Assembly: GCA_035581425.1 (NCBI GenBank)
Contig: DATJVP010000156.1
Span: 1-44,861, forward strand
Source of the DNA: DASZHJ01 sp035581425
Lineage (GTDB): Bacteria > Pseudomonadota > Alphaproteobacteria > ATCC43930 > CGMCC-115725
Direction of reading: 5' to 3'
Length of the DNA stretch: 44,861 nucleotides
Under the pieces are notes generated by a model. The model saw only the letters and a program-made list of their open reading frames with translations. It had not been told where the DNA came from and did no database searches. Made by a program: the position numbers and the translations under genes. How positions within the stretch are numbered: position 1 is the first letter of the stretch; each line of letters opens with the position of its first letter. This document shows, piece by piece, positions 39,062 to 44,861 of this stretch.

Positions 39062-39586
39062 CTAATGCGGTTCCGCCATCGCCCGCTCGAGCCAAGCCCG
39101 CACATAGGGGGCGAAGGAGCGGCGGACATAGATGCGGAACCGCGTCGGCTCGATCATCTGCAGGATCGCCGGGACCCGCGCAAGCCCCGATTGCGCGCAG
39201 CGGAGGGTCCCGAAGACCCGAGGGTGCAGGTCGAGGCTCGTCGCGCCCTCGAGCACCACTCGCGCCTCCGCCCCCATGAGATCGAAGACCACCCGACCCG
39301 CGGTCACGTCGCAAAGCGAGTGATGCAGCCGCTCGAGCGCGGTCTCGAGGCGCTGTGCGAGATCGGGGGCGGCACCGGGTACGGCTGCCAACCACTCGTC
39401 GGGCCCAAGCCAAAGAAGGCAGGTCTCACCCGCGGCAGCGACGGTATTGGGCTCCGACGGCGGCGCCGCGCCGAGCACGCTCGCGACCGCCGCGGCGAAG
39501 GCGGGATCGGCGACCTCGCCACGGAGATTCAGCAGCAGCGCCGGCGGCGCCTCGCGCAGCGTCGCGCGCGGGATCGGATCAGCCAT
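39062..39586 (-). CDS. soxG: Sarcosine oxidase gamma subunit
   Basis: 174 residues from the ATG at 39586, overlapping the soxA stop by 8 bases. The C-terminal half has C-D-V-T-A-G-R-V-V-F-D-L-M-G, H-P-R-V-F and R-S-F-A-P-Y-V-R-A-W-L, typical of SoxG (GcvT-related). It is one of four subunits of the heterotetrameric enzyme that oxidises sarcosine to glycine and passes the methyl group to tetrahydrofolate. The residue count matches the family. Confidence 0.92.
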   Translation of the reverse strand: MADPIPRATLREAPPALLLNLRGEVADPAFAAAVASVLGAAPPSEPNTVAAAGETCLLWLGPDEWLAAVPGAAPDLAQRLETALERLHHSLCDVTAGRVVFDLMGAEARVVLEGATSLDLHPRVFGTLRCAQSGLARVPAILQMIEPTRFRIYVRRSFAPYVRAWLERAMAEPH

Positions 39587-42500
39587 CGCGCCGCTTCCCT
39601 TCGCCATCGTAGAAGTTGGGCGACACGATCTGCGCCTCGATCGTTCCGCTCGGCAAAGGCGCATGCAGGGTCTCGCCGATCCGAGCGCGACCACCTTTGA
39701 CCAACGCGAGAGCAAAGGAACGCCCGATGCGCGCGCCGAAATAGCTGGAGGTCACGTGACCCACCATCGCCATCGGCGGCTTCGGCTTGAGCTCCCGCAC
39801 GAGCTGTGCCCCTTCCGGCAGCACGGCCTCGGGGTCCTTGGGGAGAAGCCCCACGAGCTGCTTGCGCTGCGGATCGAGCATGGCGGAGCGGCGCAGCGAA
39901 CGGCGTCCCAGGAAGTCCTTGCGCTTGGAGACGAGTCCGTCGAGGCCGAGATCGAGCGGCGTCGTGCTGCCGTCGGTCTCCTGCCCCACGACGATGAACC
40001 CCTTCTCCGCGCGGAGCACATGCATCGCCTCGGTGCCGTAGGGGGTGATGCCGAGCCCGCGCCCCGCCTGCATCGCCGCCTCCCAAAGCGCGCGCCCTTC
40101 GCGTGCGGGGACGTTGACCTCATAGGAGAGTTCGCCCGTGTAGCTCACGCGGAAGACGCGGGCGGGAAAATCGGAAACGCGGCCCGTGCGGACGGACATG
40201 AAGGGGAAGGAGCTGGGATCGGCGGGAAAGCTCGGCTTCAGCGCCTCCAGCACTTGCGCGGCCTTCGGGCCCGTGAGCGTCACATTCGCCCAATCCTCGG
40301 TGACGGAGGTGCAGTAGACTTTGAGCGCCGGCCATTCGCATTGCAGCCATTCCTCGAGCCAATCGAGGACGCGCGCGGCGCCGCCGGTAGTCGTGGTCAT
40401 GTAGTAATGGCTCTCGCCGAGCCGCGTGGTGACTCCGTCGTCGAAAACCATGCCGTCCTCGCGGCACATGAGCCCGTAGCGGCAGCGTCCGACTCCGAGG
40501 CCTTTGAAGCCGTTGGTGTAGATCCGGTCGAGGAACTCGGCGGCATCCGGGCCCCTTAGCTCGATCTTGCCGAGGGTAGAGGCGTCGAAGATGCCGACGG
40601 CATCGCGCACCGCAAGACACTCGCGGCGGACCGCGCGCTCCATGTCCTCGGCGGGCTTCGGATAGTGGCGCGCCCGCTTCCACTGCCCCACATCCTCGAA
40701 GACCGCCCCGTTGGCGACGTGCCAGGAATTGATCGGCGTCACGCGGACGGGATCGACGAGCCCGTCGCGCTGCGCGCCCGCGAGGGCGCCGAAGGCGACG
40801 GGCACGTAAGGCGGACGGAAGGTCGTGGTGCCGGTCTCCGCAATCGCGCGTCCGACCGCCCGCGAGAGCAGCGCCAGCGCGTTGACGTTCGAGGTCTTGC
40901 CCTGATCCGTCCCCATTCCCGTCGTCGTGTAACGCTTGACGTGCTCGATGGAGCGGAAGCCCTCGCGCGCCGCGAGCGCGATATCGGCGGCGGTGACGTC
41001 GTTCTGAAAATCGACGAAGTGCTTGGCCTTCCCCTCGCCGACGGGACGCTCACCGGGAAGGAGCCAGGCCGCGCGCAGCGGCGCTTCCGCGCGCCGCTCC
41101 GCTGCCGGCATTGCGGGCGGGCTGCCGGAGCCGAAGCCCGCGGATTTTGCTGCTGCGGCACCGGCGGCGGCGCCATCGGAGAGAGCGTCAGCGAGGCCAA
41201 AGCGGCCCGCGGCGGAACCGACGGAGCGCTGGCGCTGCGCGGCCTTCTCCGGAACGAAGGCAGCGATTCCCTCGTCGAAGCGGAGCCGACCCTGGGATTG
41301 GCAGAAGAGGTGCACCGCGGGATTGAAGCCGCCGGAGATCGCGAGGCAATCGCATTCGATGCGATAGCGCGCTCCCGTCGTCTTCTCTCCGCCGGCGTCT
41401 AGGCCCCGTATCTCCACGGCCTCGACGCGGCCGTGCCCGACGACGGCCACCACGCAGCGGCCCCCGAGCACGGGAATGCCGCGCCGCCGCGCCGCTTCCG
41501 GCCAGTAGCCGTCGCTGCTCGTGCGGAGGTCGACGATGGCCCCGATCTCGGCGCCGGCATCCGCCAAGACGGACGCCGCGCGATAGGCGCTGTCGTTGTT
41601 GGTGAGCACGACGAGCTTGCGTCCGGGGAGCGCGCCGTAGCGCCAGGCGTAAGCCGCGGCGGCGCTCGCGAGCATCACGCCGGGGCGGTCGTTGTCGGCG
41701 AAGACGAGCGGTCGCTCATGGGCGCCCGTCGCGAGGATCACCTCGCCCGCGCGGACGTGCCAGATCCGCTGACGTGTCCGGCCGCGGCGCTCCCGCGGCG
41801 GCAGATGATCGCCCCGATGCTCAACCAGTACGACCGCGTTGTGGTCGTAGTAGCCGAGCGCCGTCGTGCGCAGCAGCAGGCGGACTTCCGGCATCGCCGC
41901 GAGCTCCGCCACCATCTCCGCGACGCGCTCGAGCGCGGGGCGGCCGCCCAGGGTCTCCGGCGCGTCGAGGAGCCGGCCGCCGAATTCCGGCTGCTCGTCC
42001 GCAAAGATCACACGGGCGCCGGCGCGACCCGCGGCATAGGCAGCGGCGAGGCCCGCGGGACCGCCGCCGATCACGAGCACGTCGCAATGGGCGTGGCGAT
42101 GGTCATAGACGTCGGGATCGGGCGCGGTGGGCGCGCGCCCCATGCCGGCCATGCGGCGAATGACCGGCTCCCACACGCGGTCCCAGAGGAATTTCGGACG
42201 GATGAAGGTCTTGTAGTAGAAGCCCGCGGCGAAGAGCGGCGCCAGGCGGTCGTTCAGCGTCCCGAGATCGTTTTGCAGGCTCGGCCAGCGGTTGATGCTG
42301 TGCGCGACAAGCCCGTCGTAGAGCTCGACCTGCGTCGCGCGGAGATTGGGCTCGCTGTCGGCGCCGGCGCCGAGCTGCACGAGGCCGCTGGGATCCTCGG
42401 CGCCCGATCCCATGATCCCGCGGGGACGGTGATACTTGAAACTCCGCGCGACGACGGAGATGCCGTTCGCGACGAGCGCGGAAGCCAGGGTGTCCCCTGC

Positions 42501-42590
42501 GAAACCCTGATAGGGGATACGATCGAAGGTGAATCGCAGCGGACGGCTGCGGTCGATCCGTCCTCCCTCGGGAAGGCGCTCGCCGCTCAT
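39579..42590 (-). CDS. soxA: Sarcosine oxidase alpha subunit
   Basis: 1003 residues, the expected length. The N-terminal 2Fe-2S-ferredoxin-like part (F-T-F-D-R-I-P-Y-Q-G-F-A-G-D-T-L-A-S-A-L) is followed by the dinucleotide-binding domain (V-I-G-G-G-P-A-G-L-A-A-A-Y-A-A-G). The C-terminal GcvT-like folate-binding domain contains G-K-I-E-L-R-G-P-D-A-A-E-F-L and Y-T-G-E-L-S-Y-E-V. It holds the tetrahydrofolate site that captures the formaldehyde unit. Overlaps soxD (4 nt) and soxG (8 nt), so the operon is translationally coupled. Confidence 0.97.
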   Translation of the reverse strand: MSGERLPEGGRIDRSRPLRFTFDRIPYQGFAGDTLASALVANGISVVARSFKYHRPRGIMGSGAEDPSGLVQLGAGADSEPNLRATQVELYDGLVAHSINRWPSLQNDLGTLNDRLAPLFAAGFYYKTFIRPKFLWDRVWEPVIRRMAGMGRAPTAPDPDVYDHRHAHCDVLVIGGGPAGLAAAYAAGRAGARVIFADEQPEFGGRLLDAPETLGGRPALERVAEMVAELAAMPEVRLLLRTTALGYYDHNAVVLVEHRGDHLPPRERRGRTRQRIWHVRAGEVILATGAHERPLVFADNDRPGVMLASAAAAYAWRYGALPGRKLVVLTNNDSAYRAASVLADAGAEIGAIVDLRTSSDGYWPEAARRRGIPVLGGRCVVAVVGHGRVEAVEIRGLDAGGEKTTGARYRIECDCLAISGGFNPAVHLFCQSQGRLRFDEGIAAFVPEKAAQRQRSVGSAAGRFGLADALSDGAAAGAAAAKSAGFGSGSPPAMPAAERRAEAPLRAAWLLPGERPVGEGKAKHFVDFQNDVTAADIALAAREGFRSIEHVKRYTTTGMGTDQGKTSNVNALALLSRAVGRAIAETGTTTFRPPYVPVAFGALAGAQRDGLVDPVRVTPINSWHVANGAVFEDVGQWKRARHYPKPAEDMERAVRRECLAVRDAVGIFDASTLGKIELRGPDAAEFLDRIYTNGFKGLGVGRCRYGLMCREDGMVFDDGVTTRLGESHYYMTTTTGGAARVLDWLEEWLQCEWPALKVYCTSVTEDWANVTLTGPKAAQVLEALKPSFPADPSSFPFMSVRTGRVSDFPARVFRVSYTGELSYEVNVPAREGRALWEAAMQAGRGLGITPYGTEAMHVLRAEKGFIVVGQETDGSTTPLDLGLDGLVSKRKDFLGRRSLRRSAMLDPQRKQLVGLLPKDPEAVLPEGAQLVRELKPKPPMAMVGHVTSSYFGARIGRSFALALVKGGRARIGETLHAPLPSGTIEAQIVSPNFYDGEGKRRDG

Positions 42591-42862
42591 GCCTCGGGCT
42601 CCCGCTCGCCCATGCGGTAGACCGCGAGGATCTCGTGGCTCACGGTGCTACGCAGCACGTTGAACCAGCGGCGACAGCCCAGCGCATGCAGCCAGCGCTC
42701 GCGGTGCGCGCCCTTTGGGTTCTTGCGCATGAAGAGATAGTCCGCCCACTCCGCATCCGCGAGCGCCTCGGGATCGGCGGGCCGGAGAATGTGCGCCTCG
42801 CCGCCGCAGCGGAACTCCATCTCGTCGCGTGGGCCGCACCAAGGGCAGCGGATCAGCAGCAT
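42587..42862 (-). CDS. soxD: Sarcosine oxidase delta subunit
   Basis: 91 residues. The zinc motif C-P-W-C-G-P-R near the N-terminus, then F-R-C-G-G-E-A-H-I, and R-W-L-H-A-L-G-C-R-R-W-F-N-V-L-R near the C-terminus are the standard SoxD segments. It holds the subunit interface of the tetramer. The start lies ten bases after the soxB stop. Confidence 0.96.
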   Translation of the reverse strand: MLLIRCPWCGPRDEMEFRCGGEAHILRPADPEALADAEWADYLFMRKNPKGAHRERWLHALGCRRWFNVLRSTVSHEILAVYRMGEREPEA

Positions 42863-42872
42863 CTACCGCTCC

Positions 42873-44123
42873 TCAATGCGCGACGCCGGCGGCGCCGTGC
42901 TCGTCGATGAGCGCGCCGGTGGTGAAGCGGTCGAGCTGGAAGGGCGCATTGAGCGGATGCGGCTCGTCCTTGGCGATCGTGTAGGCGAATACCCAGCCCG
43001 AGCCCGGCGTCGCCTTGAAGCCGCCCGTACCCCAACCGCCGTTGAGGTAGAGGCCCTCCACCGGCAACTTGCCGATGATCGGCGAGGCATCGGGGCAGAC
43101 GTCGACGATACCGCCCCAGCTTCGCATCATCCGCATGCGCGAGAAGATCGGGAACAACTCCACGAGTGCCGCCATCTGCCCCTCGATCACGTGGAAGGAG
43201 CCCCGCTGGGCGTAGGAATTGAAGCCGTCGATCCCCGCCCCCAGGACAAGCTCGCCCTTGTCGGATTGGCTCACATAGACGTGGACCGTACTGGACATGA
43301 CGACGCAGTTGAGGACGGGCTTCACGGGCTCCGAGACCAGCGCTTGCAGTGGATGGCTCTCGATCGGCAAGCGCACACCCGCCATCGCCGCGAGCACGGA
43401 GCTGTGGCCCGCGGCGACGATCGCGACTTTGTCGGCGCCGATATAGCCGCGGCTCGTCTCGACGCCGACGACCCTGCCGCCCTCGCGGCGGATGCCCGTG
43501 ACCTCGCAGTTCTGGATGATGTCGATGCCGCGCGCGTCCGCGGCGCGCGCGAAGCCCCAGGCGACGGCGTCGTGGCGCGCGACGCCGCCGCGGCGCTGCA
43601 GCGTCGCACCGAGAATGGGATAGCGCACCTCCGGCGAGGTGTTGAGCACCGGGCAGAAAGCCTTCACCTTCTCCGGCGTCAGCCACTCCGCATCGATGCC
43701 GTTGAGCCGGTTGGCGTTGGCGCGACGCACGCCCTCACGCACCTCGTGGAGCGTGTGCGCTAGGCTCAGCACGCCGCGCTGGCTCAGCATGAGGTTGTAG
43801 TTGAGGTCGGCCGAGAGCCCCTCCCAGAGCTTCAGCGAATGCTCGTAGAGCGCGGCGCTCTCGTCCCAGAGATAGTTCGAGCGGATGACCGTCGTGTTGC
43901 GTCCGGTATTGCCGCCGCCGAGCCAGCCCTTCTCGAGCACGGCGACGTCGGTAATGCCGTGCTCTTTCGCGAGATAATAGGCGGTCGCGAGACCGTGGCC
44001 GCCGCCGCCGACGATCACCACACGGTAGCGCGGCTTCGGGTCGGGATCGCGCCAGAGCGGCGTCCAATCCTGGTGCCGGGAAATTGCGTTGCGCAGGAGC
44101 GCGAAGATCGAGTAGCGCTTCAT
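42873..44123 (-). CDS. soxB: Sarcosine oxidase beta subunit
   Basis: 416 residues, usual length. FAD-binding motif V-I-V-G-G-G-G-H-G-L-A-T-A-Y-Y-L-A at about 34-50; L-G-G-G-N-T-G-R-N-T-T-V-I-R-S-N-Y and N-G-G-W-G-T-G-G-F-K-A-T-P-G-S-G are SoxB hallmarks. It carries the flavins that oxidise sarcosine or dimethylglycine-type methylamines. First gene of soxBDAG. AGGCGC-GA-GCGCCT (44140-44153) is a 14-bp dyad just upstream of the ATG. Confidence 0.97.
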   Translation of the reverse strand: MKRYSIFALLRNAISRHQDWTPLWRDPDPKPRYRVVIVGGGGHGLATAYYLAKEHGITDVAVLEKGWLGGGNTGRNTTVIRSNYLWDESAALYEHSLKLWEGLSADLNYNLMLSQRGVLSLAHTLHEVREGVRRANANRLNGIDAEWLTPEKVKAFCPVLNTSPEVRYPILGATLQRRGGVARHDAVAWGFARAADARGIDIIQNCEVTGIRREGGRVVGVETSRGYIGADKVAIVAAGHSSVLAAMAGVRLPIESHPLQALVSEPVKPVLNCVVMSSTVHVYVSQSDKGELVLGAGIDGFNSYAQRGSFHVIEGQMAALVELFPIFSRMRMMRSWGGIVDVCPDASPIIGKLPVEGLYLNGGWGTGGFKATPGSGWVFAYTIAKDEPHPLNAPFQLDRFTTGALIDEHGAAGVAH

Positions 44124-44139
44124 TGGCGGGAGAGAAGAA

Positions 44140-44153
44140 AGGCGCGAGCGCCT
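44140..44153 (-). promoter_or_regulatory. 14-bp dyad before soxB
   Basis: AGGCGC-GA-GCGCCT is perfectly symmetric and lies 17-30 bases before the soxB start in the 106-base divergent gap with the next SDR gene. It could be an operator for sarcosine control; no clear promoter pair is seen beside it. Confidence 0.3.
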
Positions 44154-44229
44154 CGAACCTTAGCTTATGCCTTCGGGGCCGTACACCATGCTCGTTGGGT
44201 CGGCCGCCTCACACCAAAGGAGACGGGTC

Positions 44230-44861
44230 ATGAGCGAGATCGCACTGATCGTGGGCACCGGCAGCGGGTTGAGCGCGTCGCTCGCCCGCTTGGCCGCAAA
44301 ACAGGGCATGAAAGTGGCGCTCGCGGCGCGTCGGCCGGAGAAGATCGAGGCACTCGCGGGGGAGGTCAAGGCGCGCGTCTACAAGTGCGACGCGAGCCGG
44401 CGCGAGGACGTGTCCGCCCTCTTCGGAGCGCTCGACGGGGATCTCGGCACGCCCGACCTCGTGATCTACAACCCCAGCTACCGCGTGCGCGGCCCGCTCG
44501 TCGAGCTCGACCCGGTCGAGGTCGAGAAGACGCTGATGGTGACCTGCTACGGGGGCTTTCTCGTGGGCCAGGCGGCGGCGAGGAGGATGCTAGAGCGCGG
44601 CAGCGGCTCGATCCAATTCACCGGCGCCTCTGCGAGCGTCAAGGGCTATGCGAGCTCGGCACCCTTCGCGATGGGCAAGTTCGGCCTGCGCGGCCTTGCG
44701 CAGAGCATGGCGCGTGAGCTCCAGCCCAAGAACATCCACGTCGCGCATTTCGTGATCGACGGCGGCATCCGCCAAGGGAACGACCCCCGCGCGACCCAGC
44801 GCGGCGCCGACGGGATGCTCGAGCCCGACGCTATCGCCGAGACCTATTTCCACGTGCACCG
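44230..44861 (+). CDS. SDR-family protein, N-terminal part (cut by window edge)
   Basis: 210 codons from the ATG at 44230, running off the window end. AAGGAG lies 8 bases before the start. Cofactor loop G-T-G-S-G-L-S (9-15) replaces the usual T-G-G-x-x-G-x-G, and Y-N-P-S-Y stands where N-N-A-G is normal. The catalytic site reads P-F-A-M-G-K-F-G-L-R-G, i.e. Phe for the usual tyrosine, with Lys kept. H-V-A-H-F-V-I-D-G-G-I is the mark of this divergent SDR group. Divergent from soxB; function unknown. Confidence 0.85.
   Translation, partial: MSEIALIVGTGSGLSASLARLAAKQGMKVALAARRPEKIEALAGEVKARVYKCDASRREDVSALFGALDGDLGTPDLVIYNPSYRVRGPLVELDPVEVEKTLMVTCYGGFLVGQAAARRMLERGSGSIQFTGASASVKGYASSAPFAMGKFGLRGLAQSMARELQPKNIHVAHFVIDGGIRQGNDPRATQRGADGMLEPDAIAETYFHVH

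Noticed and set aside
41433..42620. 395-codon plus-strand frame opposite soxA
   Set aside because: Antisense to the clearly recognised soxA; composition is typical of a shadow frame.
1..44861. CRISPR arrays, rRNA genes or complete insertion sequences
   Set aside because: No regular spaced repeats, no rRNA-like segments and no transposase were seen; only the recombinase tail at the left edge hints at mobile DNA.

Overview
The window is about 45 kb of GC-rich chromosomal DNA from an alphaproteobacterium. The gene set and order fit a Rhodospirillales-like lineage: divergent chorismate mutase-hisC-tyrA and metX-metW, a PhaR-controlled PHA locus, a soxBDAG operon, and a cytoplasmic methyltransferase divergent from gloB. 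Genes are tightly packed, with many 4-nt ATGA/GTGA overlaps and several GTG starts. There is one tRNA, tRNA-Gln(TTG). I found no rRNA, CRISPR array or complete insertion sequence.

Layout. 1-0.7 kb: the 3' end of a large serine-recombinase gene, facing the 3' end of tRNA-Gln. 0.7-2.5 kb: an ATP-grasp-like protein, a 75-aa membrane protein and ChaC. 2.5-6.7 kb (minus strand): a probable operon of chorismate mutase, HisC, TyrA, ABM monooxygenase, EamA and ChaC for tyrosine/phenylalanine synthesis. 6.8-8.7 kb: metX-metW. 8.8-10.9 kb: an MscS-type channel. 10.9-14.6 kb: methyltransferase, gloB, GST, DUF985 cupin and EamA exporter. 14.6-19.3 kb: the PHA locus (ASCH protein, phaB, phaA, phaC, a small coiled-coil partner of PhaC, and divergent phaR). 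19.3-22.1 kb: a PAS-GGDEF-EAL protein and an alpha/beta hydrolase. 22.4-30.1 kb: an XRE regulator, then a six-gene hydrogenase-4-like operon (hyfBCEFGI). 30.1-33.2 kb: ADH, DUF6166, GntR, fatty-acid hydroxylase and a small membrane protein. 33.5-36.6 kb: a MucR/AT-hook/cold-shock-like fusion, a GST and a patatin lipoprotein. 36.7-44.1 kb: soxBDAG followed by an SDR, a hydrolase and a cupin. 44.2 kb to the end: a truncated SDR.

The most notable system is the hydrogenase-4-like membrane complex. The large subunit has the two N-terminal Ni-ligand cysteines replaced (R-I-S-G-D-S where active enzymes have R-x-C-G-x-C), and the C-terminal CxxC is also broken. The small subunit keeps all four iron-sulfur cysteines, and both antiporter-like subunits are intact. 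No ferredoxin-like subunit is encoded beside it. It therefore looks like a Ni-free, energy-converting-hydrogenase-related (Ehr-type) ion pump with an unknown electron donor and acceptor.

Other points: a 13-bp motif (TTGCGYTGCRRCA) shared by the phaR/phaC intergenic region and the phaA upstream region, which is a candidate PhaR operator; two PHA genes overlapping by about 134 nt in different frames; a strong promoter overlapped by a 9-5-9 palindrome just downstream of the gntR gene; and a palindromic repeat that supplies the last codons of the GGDEF-EAL gene.
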